A DNA stretch of 64,000 bases, taken from an uncultured Desulfobacter sp. (lineage in GTDB: Bacteria; Desulfobacterota; Desulfobacteria; Desulfobacterales; Desulfobacteraceae). Below, piece after piece: positions 33,245 through 42,966 of this stretch. The stretch lies in the NCBI RefSeq assembly GCF_963666675.1, contig NZ_OY762929.1:4994001-5058000 (forward strand), written 5' to 3'. The position numbers and the translations under genes are program-made. The notes under the pieces are model-generated. The model was given only the letters and a program-made list of their open reading frames with translations, did not search any database and was not told the origin of the DNA. Position 1 is the stretch's first letter. The number at the start of each line of letters is the position of its first letter.

Positions 33245-36151
33245 CTAAAGCACCTCCTCAGCATTCAGCAACGCAAACGTCTCTTTTGCCGATATGATTA
33301 ATGCCGGGGCCACCGCCCCGACCAACCCGGCCAGCACAGCGATAAGGCATCCGGGTACAACCAGTTTCCATGGGATGATGTAAGGGGAGGCCACGCCCCA
33401 GCTACCGGCGGAGATAATAATCCCCGACCACGCCACGACGACACCGAAAATTAATCCCAGCAAAGCTGCGACGCTGACCATGACAATGCTTTCAATAAAA
33501 ATAAGGCGAAACAGCCCGCTGCGTGAAATGCCAATGGATCTAAAAATCCCCAGCTCTCTTTTACGCGCCTGCACAGAGGTTGCGATGGTCGCGGCAATGG
33601 CGATGGAAGACAGCAACAGGGCGATAAACGGCACCAAGGCAATGGAATTGATCACATTGACGCTTCTCCTTTCAATGGCCTTTGTCATTTCAGAGATGTT
33701 TACCACCCGGACATAGAAATCATCACCACCGGACCCGGTAAGCCCGGTCATGGCGGATTTGAATACCGATTCCACGCTGGGTTTTGTTGCCTTGGGTGCG
33801 GTGCCCTGTTTTTTGGGCATGGACCGATTCGCCCGGGATGGATCGGGCCGCTTACCCGGTTTTGTTCTCCTTCCGGGCGGTCCTGGAGGAACTTCGGTGA
33901 TATTGAGTTGCTGGGGGTCAACATTTAGCCAAAAACATCTCGGCTTGCTGTCCGGGTAGTGATGTATCAGGCTGTTTTGGGAAACAAAGACCAGCCCGGC
34001 AAGGCGCCCAAGTCCCCGCCGCATTCTTGCTGATTTGGTAAACATATGCCATCCGGCAACATCAATGATGCCGACAATCGGGTGTTTAATGCGTTGCCGT
34101 TCTCCTATCTTCTGAATTTCAATTTGTTTGCCGATGTCAAACAGATCCGGATCATTACGATGGAGTTCGGCGGAAATCAGGCAGCCGTTGCCGGCCATCA
34201 CCTGTTTGAACGCATTTTTTTCATCGCCTTTAATCATCCGTCCATCAATGATTCCCTTGGTAGCGTCATTGCCGAAAACCTGGTAAACATCACAGCCCAG
34301 ATAAAGCAGATCCCGCCAATCTGATAACTGGCCTTTTCTCTGTTGGGCCTGGTTGTCTGAAATGGTCGGATGCTGCATATGAAGCGGCACCAGGTTCTCA
34401 ATGCCGTTTGCCGTTGCGATTTCTTTTATTTGAGGCGAATTAAGCCCCTGGGGAAACACCACAACCGAGGCATCCGGTGCCTTTTCAGTCAGAAGAAAAG
34501 GCGTTTTCATGGAGTACCCCCAGATGAGGGTGGCCACATATAAGCCCAGGCCAATTAATATGGCGGCTGTACCGGCCGCAACTTTGGCGAAATGTGCACG
34601 CAGAAAATTATTAACCAGTTCTTTGCGCAGATTAAACATAAACGATAACGGACCACTGAAAACAATCCGATACAGATGGGTCATCAACGGCACCAAGAGC
34701 AAAATAGCGAAAAGGGTTGTAATATAGGTGGCAGGCACCAGTATGCTCCGCAAGGAAAAAGGGAGGCCGGTCCACAAGGTTACCAGGGGATTGATGCAAA
34801 ACAATACCACAGCCAAGATCACGCGAAAAAACGCGTGCCTGCCGGTCAGGGTCGGTTCCTGGTCAGCGTCAACATGATCACTTTCCAGTGGATGTTTTTT
34901 CCAGATATTACGGGCAATGGGGAAGATTGCCAAAAGCGTTGAAGAGAGGGTGATGCCGAAACAGTAAGGCATCATGGCAAACAGCGCCTTATTGTAAACA
35001 CCGCCGGAAAAATTCTCGGTCACAAACGTCATGCCCATCCGATCGGACGCCAACCCCATGCCGTAGAGAATTCTTGCAATTATTAAACCGATGATGCAGC
35101 CGATAATGGCGGGAATCAGCGCTTCTAATATGGTCAGAATGGTTAACAGATTCCCGGGTACGCCAATGGCGCGAAGCCCTATGGACTCCTTGATCCGGCT
35201 TGCATTGCCGATGCCCACGGCGTGAAGAATGATGAAAAAGGCGCCGATGACGGTCAATACTGTGCCCGAAAAAGGAATCAAACCAAATCCGCTGAACCGG
35301 AACATCTGGTTTTCCATCATGTCATCAACATAATCCTGGGGCTTGAGCATGGATACCGGAAGCCCGGCATCCAAAGCCGCAAGCTCAAATGCACGATCAA
35401 AACGCTGAACAGACTGATTGTCGGGATTTTCACCCAAATCGACAAAAATACGATTGATCCTGAATGGTTGCCCGGTAAGCGTTTCAAATAGTGTTCTGGA
35501 AACAAAGATACCGCCGAAATTACGTACCTGGTCCATAGCCTTATAGGTCGTCCCGATGACGGCATTGTTTGCCGTATCAACTGAATTGACCAGCACCTGT
35601 GCGCTTTCTGAATAACGCGGCTTTCCGTCACGTCCGTTAACCGATGGAAAAACAAGGGTTCCGTCGTTAACGCATATTTGCCATGCCTCTTCCGATAATC
35701 CGGGCACCAGAGAAGTCGGCGGCATCTGATCGTTAACCATCGCCATAATCGGCAGAACCAAGGTATGACCGGGTCTATACATAGCACCGCTGTACTTTTG
35801 TTGGGGATTCAACACCTCAACTTTTGCATAGGCCGCCGGATAAGCACGCTGGATTTCTGGTGAATTGACAATGTTTTCAACTATTTTTTTTTCAAGGGCG
35901 ATATCGGCTTTGACGGCCCCATACCGGGTCTTATCCGCCTCCCAGTCCGATTCAGTTCCCGATATGATAATTCTATCAATGGGGCCGACAACTTTTGCCA
36001 CCTTTTGATTAATTCTGTCACCGGCCAGTTTATATACGCCGCCTACACCGGCTATCAGGCCGGAACAAGCGGCTGTGGCAACGACAATTAAAAGCAGGGC
36101 ACTTTTTCTGTCTATGAGTCCGGCGGTCAATAATTTAATGATAAATCTCAT
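33245..36151 (-). CDS. FtsX/MacB-type ABC transporter permease (second system)
   Basis: 968 aa with the same plan as the 947-aa permease: N-terminal helix (~8-30), periplasmic domain (~35-275), FtsX helices (~285-440, IILHAVGIGNASRIKESIGLRAIGVPG), central helices (~455-500), a second periplasmic domain and a C-terminal FtsX domain (RKRELGIFRSIGISRSGLFRLIF). A Pro/Arg/Lys-rich stretch at about 755-785 looks like a flexible linker. The start overlaps the ATPase stop by 4 bp. The two ABC pairs appear to be paralogues. An exporter or lipoprotein/lipid extraction role is likely from the family. Confidence 0.89.
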   Translation of the reverse strand: MRFIIKLLTAGLIDRKSALLLIVVATAACSGLIAGVGGVYKLAGDRINQKVAKVVGPIDRIIISGTESDWEADKTRYGAVKADIALEKKIVENIVNSPEIQRAYPAAYAKVEVLNPQQKYSGAMYRPGHTLVLPIMAMVNDQMPPTSLVPGLSEEAWQICVNDGTLVFPSVNGRDGKPRYSESAQVLVNSVDTANNAVIGTTYKAMDQVRNFGGIFVSRTLFETLTGQPFRINRIFVDLGENPDNQSVQRFDRAFELAALDAGLPVSMLKPQDYVDDMMENQMFRFSGFGLIPFSGTVLTVIGAFFIILHAVGIGNASRIKESIGLRAIGVPGNLLTILTILEALIPAIIGCIIGLIIARILYGMGLASDRMGMTFVTENFSGGVYNKALFAMMPYCFGITLSSTLLAIFPIARNIWKKHPLESDHVDADQEPTLTGRHAFFRVILAVVLFCINPLVTLWTGLPFSLRSILVPATYITTLFAILLLVPLMTHLYRIVFSGPLSFMFNLRKELVNNFLRAHFAKVAAGTAAILIGLGLYVATLIWGYSMKTPFLLTEKAPDASVVVFPQGLNSPQIKEIATANGIENLVPLHMQHPTISDNQAQQRKGQLSDWRDLLYLGCDVYQVFGNDATKGIIDGRMIKGDEKNAFKQVMAGNGCLISAELHRNDPDLFDIGKQIEIQKIGERQRIKHPIVGIIDVAGWHMFTKSARMRRGLGRLAGLVFVSQNSLIHHYPDSKPRCFWLNVDPQQLNITEVPPGPPGRRTKPGKRPDPSRANRSMPKKQGTAPKATKPSVESVFKSAMTGLTGSGGDDFYVRVVNISEMTKAIERRSVNVINSIALVPFIALLLSSIAIAATIATSVQARKRELGIFRSIGISRSGLFRLIFIESIVMVSVAALLGLIFGVVVAWSGIIISAGSWGVASPYIIPWKLVVPGCLIAVLAGLVGAVAPALIISAKETFALLNAEEVL

Positions 36152-36948
36152 TGGACTGTCCCTTGGCGGCTGGTGTTGACGTTCTCCTGCAATATTTTTT
36201 GATAATGGACACTGAGTTCAACCGAATCCTCAAACTGATCTTTTCTAACATCAGAGACGATCCGCCCTTCAGCCAGCATGATGATTCTGTCTGCCTGAAA
36301 GGCGATGTGGGGCTCATGGGTGACCATGATGATGGTATGGCCCATCTCTTTTTTCGAACTTTTCAAAATGCTGCAGATATGAACGCCTGCGGAAATATCA
36401 AGATTTCCGGTGGGCTCATCGGCAAGAATGAGTTTGGGCTCGGTGATCAGTGCCCGTCCGATGGCGACGCGCTGCTGTTCTCCGCCGCTTAACTGACGCG
36501 GCAGATGATGGGTTCGATGGGTCAGGCCCAGCTTTTCGATCAGGGCATTGATTTTTTGCTCTCTTTTTTGGCTGTTTTTTAAAAGGAGCAGCGGCAGTCG
36601 AATATTCTCTTTTACATTCAAAGATCTAACCAGATTATAATTTTGATAGATAATGCCGATGTTTTCCAGTCGGAACGCGGTGATAGCCTTTTCCTTTAAC
36701 TGAGTAAAATTTTGTCCAAAAATCGTTACCTTGGAACCATTATCCGGTTTTAAAAGGCCGGCCAGAATGTGAAGCAGGGTACTTTTGCCGGAACCGCTGG
36801 CGCCCATAACGGCAACAAATTCCCCGGAATCAACCGTTAATGCCAGTTTTTTTAAGGCCGGGATATGGTTATTGCCCTGGGAAAAGGTTTTGTTTAGGTT
36901 ATCTATATGAACTAAACGCTCCACATCGAATTGTGTTGCTTCCACCAT
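36148..36948 (-). CDS. ABC transporter ATP-binding protein (LolD/MacB type, second system)
   Basis: 266 aa from the ATG at 36948, which has GAAAGGATCAA upstream; an in-frame ATG at 36993 is less well placed. Motifs: Walker A GASGSGKST, Q-loop IIYQNYNLV, signature LSGGEQQR, Walker B LILADEPTGNLD, switch His in VMVTHEPH. It overlaps the permease by 4 bp. It is the first gene of a minus-strand run that continues, with short gaps, to the response regulator ending at 21979. Confidence 0.94.
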   Translation of the reverse strand: MVEATQFDVERLVHIDNLNKTFSQGNNHIPALKKLALTVDSGEFVAVMGASGSGKSTLLHILAGLLKPDNGSKVTIFGQNFTQLKEKAITAFRLENIGIIYQNYNLVRSLNVKENIRLPLLLLKNSQKREQKINALIEKLGLTHRTHHLPRQLSGGEQQRVAIGRALITEPKLILADEPTGNLDISAGVHICSILKSSKKEMGHTIIMVTHEPHIAFQADRIIMLAEGRIVSDVRKDQFEDSVELSVHYQKILQENVNTSRQGTVQ

Positions 36949-37248
36949 TTGATCCTTTCTTGTGCGCTGCATATTCATCAAAAATGCGACCACTTATATG
37001 TGAACCATCGTCACACCACACGGCTGCATCTACCTGAGCCCTGTCATCCAAAAGTGAAAATACCAATACCAACCATGCCATTAATCAATAATCATGCCGC
37101 GGTTTATTCGAGAAGGCCTAAAGCCTTGCCATATTGCATTCTCAATCTTTTTATTACTTTTTTTCGTATAAAAAAAAGTAATAAAATTATGTATTTTTTT
37201 ATATATTCAAACGATTTAGATACCCAATAGACAAGGATCTATCAGCCT
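36949..37248. other. 300-bp region between the ABC run and the aminotransferase gene
   Basis: It carries the AT-rich hairpin at 37149-37186 and must hold the promoter of the ABC transporter run. A direct ATACCA repeat occurs near 37063-37073. No sigma-54 site with correct spacing was found and no gene is supported. Confidence 0.45.
37149..37186 (-). terminator. AT-rich hairpin, probable end of the aminotransferase transcript
   Basis: A 16-bp stem (37149-37164 with 37171-37186) made of TTTTATTACTTTTTTT and its complement around CGTATA. It lies 63 bp past the stop of the minus-strand PseC-like gene. It is almost entirely A/T with one G-C pair, so termination strength is uncertain. Confidence 0.5.
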
Positions 37249-38433
37249 TTAATCCAGGACAATAAGAAATTGCTCAATCACGCGCAAAACATCGTGGTCT
37301 GACATGGCCGGGAAAAGCGGCAGGCTCAAGGCCTGGGAATAATAAAGTTCGGCCTGGGGGCACCGGCCCTTTTCGTACCCGTATTTATCCGCGTAATAGG
37401 GCTGACGGTATATGGGGATATAATGGACCTGGCAAACGATGTTATCGGCTTTCAGATGTTCATACACCTGCCGCCTTTTCGTTGCACCGGCTTTCAGACG
37501 GATGGGGTAAAGGTGGGGACATGCGGAGAGTGAAAGATTCGGGGGAGGGAGCACCAGATCTTCGTGTTTTGAAAACGCATCATTATACGTAGAGACGATC
37601 TGCCTGCGCCGGTTTCTGAATCCGTCCAGCCGGGAGAGTTGGGAGATGCCCAGGGCGCACTGGATATCGGTGATGCGGTAGTTGAACCCAAGATGCGTCA
37701 TTTCATAGGCCCAGCCGCCATGCTGTTCAATCAGGCCGGCATGACTCGCCATGCCATGGTTGCGCAAGCTTCTTACCCGATCGGCCAGAGCTCGGTCATT
37801 GGTCATGACCGCCCCGCCCTCCCCTGTGGTGATGGTCTTTACCGGATGAAAGGAAAAAACAGCCAGATCCGTATGGGTGCAGCTGCCGCAGGCATATTGT
37901 TTTCCATCTGCCTGGTAAAAAGAGCCCAGCGCATGGGCCGCGTCTTCTATCACTGAAAATCCATAGATTTTGGACAATTCAGCCATGGCGGCAAGATCCG
38001 CTCCAAGGCCTGCGAAATCCACCGGAATGACGACCTTGGGCGGTTTGTGCTCCCGGCAATATGCCTCAAGCTGTTGGGGTGACAGGCAAAGCGTTTCCGG
38101 ATCAATATCAACGAAATCAGCCCTGCCCCCGCAATATTCAATACAATTGGCGGAAGCCAGAAAGGAAATGGGTGACGTCAGGCCAATATCCCCCTTACCC
38201 ACACCCAACGCCATGCATGCCAGATGCAATGCTGCGGTGCCGTTGGCGCAGGCAATGCAATGTTCTGCACCCGTCATCTCGCACAGCATCTTTTCAAACT
38301 GTTCCACCCTTGGACCCGTGGTCAAATAGTCTGCTTCCAGCACAGCCGCCACAGCTGAAATATCCGCGTCATCCACGCATTGGTGAGCATACCCCAAAAC
38401 TTTCGGCAAATGATCTCCAGATGATTTTCCCAA
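37249..38433 (-). CDS. DegT/DnrJ/EryC1 aminotransferase, PseC-like
   Basis: 394 aa PLP-dependent sugar aminotransferase. The catalytic lysine is in FSFHPVKTITTGEGGAV (~residue 190). Other family blocks are LTTGPRVEQFEKML, CIACANGTAALHLACMALGV, VIEDAAHALGS and LGFNYRITDIQCALGISQL. The closest named family is UDP-4-amino-4,6-dideoxy-N-acetyl-altrosamine transaminase (PseC) of pseudaminic acid synthesis. No other pse gene is next to it, so the exact sugar product is unsure. Flagellin or surface glycan modification is the usual role. The gene is monocistronic by position. Confidence 0.88.
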   Translation of the reverse strand: MGKSSGDHLPKVLGYAHQCVDDADISAVAAVLEADYLTTGPRVEQFEKMLCEMTGAEHCIACANGTAALHLACMALGVGKGDIGLTSPISFLASANCIEYCGGRADFVDIDPETLCLSPQQLEAYCREHKPPKVVIPVDFAGLGADLAAMAELSKIYGFSVIEDAAHALGSFYQADGKQYACGSCTHTDLAVFSFHPVKTITTGEGGAVMTNDRALADRVRSLRNHGMASHAGLIEQHGGWAYEMTHLGFNYRITDIQCALGISQLSRLDGFRNRRRQIVSTYNDAFSKHEDLVLPPPNLSLSACPHLYPIRLKAGATKRRQVYEHLKADNIVCQVHYIPIYRQPYYADKYGYEKGRCPQAELYYSQALSLPLFPAMSDHDVLRVIEQFLIVLD

Positions 38434-38589
38434 ACCCGTATACCTCTAATTTTATATGTCAGCCTTTTTTACAGCTTGAAAAACCTGTAGACAAATCCAA
38501 GCTTGAAACTTTCCCACATCGCTAACAGCGCGTACAAATATAATCTTTCATTTCAAAGCGTTAAAAATTTATTTCGGCTCTTTTTTATC

Positions 38590-38605
38590 CGGCACCATAG
38601 TTGCT
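38590..38605 (+). promoter_or_regulatory. sigma-54 promoter of the kinase/DASS module
   Basis: CGGCACCATAGTTGCT matches TGGCACGNNNNTTGCT at all key positions except the first T and the seventh base, with exact -24/-12 spacing. Transcription would begin near 38617, 45 nt before the TTG start at 38662. Its place inside a longer open frame starting at 38503 argues that the upstream ATG is not used. Confidence 0.82.
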
Positions 38606-38661
38606 CTATACAGCATCAGACAATCGCACCTTCTTTTCAACAAAAAACAAAGGGGAAGATC

Positions 38662-40395
38662 TTGGGCAAATTAAAACAGAACAGACAGTGGCTGAAAAGG
38701 GCAATTTTTCTCAACATGACTTTTTTCCCCATGATCCCTTTTATCGTTGCCTTGGGGACCAGCTTTTATTTCTTTTCTTTGGCCCTGGATAAATCCACCC
38801 AGGCCAGCCTTGAACGGACCCTGACAGATCATCGCAAGATGATTGAATCATTCCTGATTGAAAGAAAATCCGACCTTGAACTGATCACCCGGGCATACAC
38901 CTTTGAAGAGATAAAGGACGAAGGTGCCATCACCACCATCTGCCAAAGTCTTCAAAGCCGGTCTGCCGCCTTTGTTGATTTAGGACTTTTTGACGAGACA
39001 GGCAATCACTTAAAATATTCCGGGTCCTTTGCCCTGGCAGGAAAAAGCTATACCCAGGAACCCTGGTTCCGGAACACCATGGTCCGGGGATTTTATATCA
39101 GTGATATTTTTTTAGGGTATCGCAATATCCCCCATTTTGTCGTGGCCGTGCGTAGAACTGAATCCAACCGGACCTGGGTGCTGCGGGCCACCATTGATAC
39201 CGTGTTCTTTGATTCCATGGTATCCGGTGTGCGCATCGGCAAAACAGGCGAAGCCTACATTTTAAACCACGAAGGGGTTGCCCAGACCGCCAGACGTTCC
39301 GGGGATATCGCCCTTCTTGATAAAGATCCTGCCTTTGGATGGATGAACAAACTGTTTTCCGCCAACAAACAAACTTTCCAGCTCTCGCCCAAAGGCCAGC
39401 CTTTTTTATATGCCGTATCCAAACTGGCCAATAAATCCTGGTATCTGGTCGTCCGCCAGGAAAAACAAGACGCATATAGAGCCCTTTACTCTGCGATCCT
39501 GATCTGTGTGGTCATCGCCATTTTAGGCCTGGCCGCCCTGGTGGTCCTGGCCTATTTCACCTCCGAGACCATCTGCCGGCGCATGGACCGTCTGGACGAA
39601 GAAAAGGAACAGCTTGGCAGCCAGTTGATCAGGGCCGTGCAACTGGCGGAAATCGGGGAAATGGCCGCAGGATTCGCCCACGAAATCAACAACCCCTTAC
39701 AGATCATCAAAAGTGAATACGCATTAATCAAAATTCTTATGGAAGAACTGTACCCGGGCAAAGAGGACAAAAAGGATACTTCTCCCGATCCCCAGACCCT
39801 CAATGATATCCGGGAAAGTGTGGACCAGATTCATAAACAGGTGGAACGGTGCCATGAGATTACCTCAGCCATCTTAAAATTTGGACGAAAAAAAGAGGTT
39901 AAGCACACCACCCTGGACCCGGGTACAGTTATTCCTGAAATTCTCAAGCTGGTTGAAAACTCCGCCCGAACGAGCGGCGTAGAGATCACAACGCAGATTG
40001 AAGAAAATGTCCCAAATTTCATGGGCGACCCCGGCCGTTTCCAGCAGGTTATGCTCAATCTGGTTAATAACGCCATACATGCCGTGACCAGCCGGCACGG
40101 CGCCAACGGCGGCAAAATTGAAATCAGTGCAGCCCGGACCCGGAACGATGAAGGCCGGGCCATGATTGACATTCAGGTTAAAGACAATGGGTGCGGCATC
40201 GCACCTGAGCATATGGATAAAATTTTTTCACCCTTTTTCACCACAAAAGCCGTTGGCAGGGGAACGGGTCTGGGGCTTTCGGTGTGTTTCGGCATCATCG
40301 AAAGCTTTAGCGGCACCATGTCCGTGGAGAGCCGCCCCGGCGAGGGGACCGTATTTTCCATCCAGCTTGCGGCACATGAAAATCAATCGTCTTAG
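38662..40395 (+). CDS. sensor histidine kinase with cache-type periplasmic domain
   Basis: 577 aa from a TTG at 38662 with AAGGGGAAGA upstream and a sigma-54 promoter 57 bp before it. Membrane helices at ~14-40 and ~275-297 enclose a dCache sensor (FVDLGLFDETGNHLKYSG, GKSYTQEPWFRNTMVRGFYISDIFLGYRNIPHFVVAV). The kinase core has AGFAHEINNPLQII (His ~338), an N box LNLVNNAIHA, DNGCGI, the F box FSPFFTTK and GTGLGLS. It resembles the kinase at 59166. The regulator gene follows after 14 bp. Cache domains of this kind bind small organic acids, consistent with the DASS transporter downstream. Confidence 0.92.
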   Translation: MGKLKQNRQWLKRAIFLNMTFFPMIPFIVALGTSFYFFSLALDKSTQASLERTLTDHRKMIESFLIERKSDLELITRAYTFEEIKDEGAITTICQSLQSRSAAFVDLGLFDETGNHLKYSGSFALAGKSYTQEPWFRNTMVRGFYISDIFLGYRNIPHFVVAVRRTESNRTWVLRATIDTVFFDSMVSGVRIGKTGEAYILNHEGVAQTARRSGDIALLDKDPAFGWMNKLFSANKQTFQLSPKGQPFLYAVSKLANKSWYLVVRQEKQDAYRALYSAILICVVIAILGLAALVVLAYFTSETICRRMDRLDEEKEQLGSQLIRAVQLAEIGEMAAGFAHEINNPLQIIKSEYALIKILMEELYPGKEDKKDTSPDPQTLNDIRESVDQIHKQVERCHEITSAILKFGRKKEVKHTTLDPGTVIPEILKLVENSARTSGVEITTQIEENVPNFMGDPGRFQQVMLNLVNNAIHAVTSRHGANGGKIEISAARTRNDEGRAMIDIQVKDNGCGIAPEHMDKIFSPFFTTKAVGRGTGLGLSVCFGIIESFSGTMSVESRPGEGTVFSIQLAAHENQSS

Positions 40396-40409
40396 AGGAG
40401 GACAACCCA

Positions 40410-40862
40410 ATGGAGAAGATGAAACTGTTATTGGTAGATGATGAAACCCGTTACCTTGAGACCACCAGCAAACTCATCGAGCGAAAGGGCTACGACGTAT
40501 GGACAGCCCCCAGCGGAGAAGAAGCCCTTAAAATCCTGGCGGCCCACAATATCCATGTGGTGGTTCTGGATGTGAAGATGCCCGGAATGGACGGCAATGA
40601 AACCCTTAAGCATATCAAGGAGCTCCACCCCTTAACCGAAGTGATCATGCTCACCGGCCATGCCACAGTGGATTCGGCCATAGACGGTCTCAAGTCCGGT
40701 GCCTGGGATTATCTGATGAAACCTGCGGACATTGAAGAGATTATTGAAAAAGCGGAACTGGCGTTCCAGAAACGCATGAACCAGGAAGAAAAAATCCGCT
40801 CTGCCCAGGCCAAACAATATCTGAAATCCCCCCGGGAAATTCTCAAAGAAGGGGATGCGTAA
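40410..40862 (+). CDS. single-domain response regulator
   Basis: 150 aa, receiver only plus a short charged C-terminal helix. Acidic pair LLVDDE, phospho-acceptor VVLDVKMPGMDG (Asp ~54), MLTGHA, and the Lys in YLMKPADIEE. No output domain, so it probably works by protein contact or phosphotransfer. TAGAGGAGGACAACCCA gives a strong ribosome site. It sits between the kinase and the DASS transporter, and is a paralogue of the receivers at 60992 and 61593. Confidence 0.93.
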   Translation: MEKMKLLLVDDETRYLETTSKLIERKGYDVWTAPSGEEALKILAAHNIHVVVLDVKMPGMDGNETLKHIKELHPLTEVIMLTGHATVDSAIDGLKSGAWDYLMKPADIEEIIEKAELAFQKRMNQEEKIRSAQAKQYLKSPREILKEGDA

Positions 40863-40886
40863 ACCTGAACATAAGGAGCAAATTGA

Positions 40887-42734
40887 ATGAAACCTGAAAA
40901 GAAAAAAGTCACCGGGTATGACAAATACATCGACTGGAAGATCTTTATTATTCCTGTGGTCCTGTTTTTTGCAGTACTCCTCATGCCCACCCCGTACGGC
41001 ATGAAAGATGTGGGCATGGAATACACCATTGCCCCGGAAAAAGTGGTCTCTTACATTACAACAGAACTGTTCTCAATCAACAGTGAAGAAGCCGCCCAGT
41101 GGCAGTTACTCACCGCCCAGATCATGGAACAGAACATGCGCATCGGCGCGCTGAGTAAAAACAGATTCATGGACCGGGATGCCAAGTGGTGCAAAAAATA
41201 CGATATCCCGGTCCAGAAGGCCAACATTGAAAAGGCACAAGGATATATCCGCAGCGTCAGCGATGCCGACTTCAAGTCCTTGATGGGCAACGCCCTGGAA
41301 CTGCGCAAAAACGGACTCAAATATGAAGACCTCAAAGACAAAGACAAGGCAAGCGCAGACAAAGGGGCCTGGAAAATCAAGGTTTCCATTGCCATGGGAA
41401 TCTTTGTGGTCCTGTGTTTTTTAACCGAGTGTATCCCATTGCCGGCAGTGGCCTTTTGTATCGGCCTGATCCTGGTGTTCACCGGGGTCATCAGCCGCCA
41501 GCAGGTGGCCATGCTCTACTGGTCGGATGCCTGCTGGTTCATCATGGGATCGCTGATGTTTGCCGCCGCCTTTGTCAAAACCGGGGTGGACAAACGGGTG
41601 TGCATGATGATGTTCAAACGCCTGGCCGTGCCCAATCCCAAATGGATCACCCTAATCTTCTTTTTAATCATCACACCGTTGGCGGCCTTTATTTCCGACC
41701 ATGCCCTGGCAGCCATGTTCCTGCCCATCGGTATGCTGCTCTACCAGAACAGCCTGACCGAAGCGGTACCCGAGGACAAAGATCTTGCCAAACTGTTGAT
41801 GATCTCCATTGCCATGGCCTGTAACATCGGCGGTCCCGGCGCACCCTCCGGCGGGGCCAGAAACGTTATCATGATGACCTATCTGACCGACATGTTCGGC
41901 CTTGATATAGGATATTTTCAGTGGGTCACCTATTGTTTCCCCTTTCTGATCATCATGATTCCCATTTCCTGGTTCATCATCAACATCCGTTTCAGACCCA
42001 AAACCATCACCCTGGCTCCTGCCATGGATCACCTGCGCCGGGAAATCGACCGCATGGGCGCCTGGAACAAGCAGCAGATCTGGGCCCTGATCATCTTCCT
42101 GGTCATGGTGTTCGGCTGGTTCACGGAAAAAGCCTTTTACAATATAGGGATTTATCCCATCCGTCTGGGCATCGGCGTGATTGCCGTGGCCGGCGCCATC
42201 GCCTACATCATGGCCGGCGTGGTCAACTGGCGCGACTACCAGGACCGAGTGGACTGGGGTGTTGTCTGGCTCTATGCCGGGGCCATCATCTTCGGCCGGA
42301 CCCTGGATTCAACGGGCGCCGCATACTGGCTGGCCCGATCCGCCATTGAATTCTTGTCCAATTTCGGTATGGATTCCGGCCTGCCCCTGATGGCAGTCTC
42401 CAACGGCCTGACCTCTATCTTGACCAACCTCATGGCCGACGGCCCGGCAGCGGCATCCGTAGGCCCCATCACCCTGAACATGGCCGGTATGGTGCATCCG
42501 GGCAGCGCCTATCTGCCCTTCATGGCCATGGCCACGGCAATGGCGTCATCCTTTGCCTACTGCCTGATCATCGGTACGCCCCCCAACGCCATTGTCTATG
42601 CCAGCGGTTACCTGGAGCCCAAGGATTACCTGAGAGCCGGTATCCCTTTGTTCTTTTTTGCCAACATCGTCCTGCTGCTGCTCACCGGCGTTTACTGGAC
42701 ATTCAGGGGATTCGGCAGCTTGCCTGGATTCTAA
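40887..42734 (+). CDS. DASS/SLC13 family anion transporter
   Basis: 615 aa, larger than the usual ~480 because of an N-terminal extension. A first helix at ~16-34 is followed by a soluble stretch of ~110 residues. The core has the two SNT-type hairpin motifs: MACNIGGPGAPSGGARNVIM (~312-331), and IIGTPPNAIVYASGY (~568-582). Family members carry sulfate, di- or tricarboxylates with sodium. The N-terminal insert (about residues 35-145, ending KDKDKASADKGAWK) is also present in shorter form in the paralogue at 62000. Context with a cache kinase suggests an organic-acid or oxyanion substrate; inference. Confidence 0.9.
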   Translation: MKPEKKKVTGYDKYIDWKIFIIPVVLFFAVLLMPTPYGMKDVGMEYTIAPEKVVSYITTELFSINSEEAAQWQLLTAQIMEQNMRIGALSKNRFMDRDAKWCKKYDIPVQKANIEKAQGYIRSVSDADFKSLMGNALELRKNGLKYEDLKDKDKASADKGAWKIKVSIAMGIFVVLCFLTECIPLPAVAFCIGLILVFTGVISRQQVAMLYWSDACWFIMGSLMFAAAFVKTGVDKRVCMMMFKRLAVPNPKWITLIFFLIITPLAAFISDHALAAMFLPIGMLLYQNSLTEAVPEDKDLAKLLMISIAMACNIGGPGAPSGGARNVIMMTYLTDMFGLDIGYFQWVTYCFPFLIIMIPISWFIINIRFRPKTITLAPAMDHLRREIDRMGAWNKQQIWALIIFLVMVFGWFTEKAFYNIGIYPIRLGIGVIAVAGAIAYIMAGVVNWRDYQDRVDWGVVWLYAGAIIFGRTLDSTGAAYWLARSAIEFLSNFGMDSGLPLMAVSNGLTSILTNLMADGPAAASVGPITLNMAGMVHPGSAYLPFMAMATAMASSFAYCLIIGTPPNAIVYASGYLEPKDYLRAGIPLFFFANIVLLLLTGVYWTFRGFGSLPGF

Positions 42735-42758
42735 CCGGAAAAGTTAAAGGATAGTCTT

Positions 42759-42896
42759 ATGACACAGATATCGGAAAAGCCAAACGCCCAGACAACCAAA
42801 GGCAGAATCTACTTTTCAAAACAGACGGAGCGGCGGGTATTTTTTTACATGACGCTGATCATGCTTGCCGCAGGAATTATCAGCAAGCTGTTTTAA
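42759..42896 (+). CDS. 45-aa single-helix membrane protein
   Basis: Reads MTQISEKPNAQTTKGRIYFS then a basic turn and one membrane helix (VFFYMTLIMLAAGIISKLF). AAAGGATAGTCTT precedes the ATG. It lies 25 bp after the DASS transporter stop and 70 bp before the next start, within the operon. It is probably a transporter-associated small subunit or regulator; no family recognised. Confidence 0.65.
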   Translation: MTQISEKPNAQTTKGRIYFSKQTERRVFFYMTLIMLAAGIISKLF

Positions 42897-42966
42897 ACGG
42901 CCTTGGAAGGACAGTCCAGTGAAAAAGCCTTTTTTACCATACGCCTTTTTGCCAAAGGAGGATGAC

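Noticed and set aside
37008..37025. Possible -24/-12 site before the ABC run on the minus strand
   Set aside because: GG and GC are one base out of register.
38503..38661. N-terminal extension of the histidine kinase
   Set aside because: The sigma-54 promoter at 38590-38605 lies inside it, and the TTG at 38662 has a good ribosome site.
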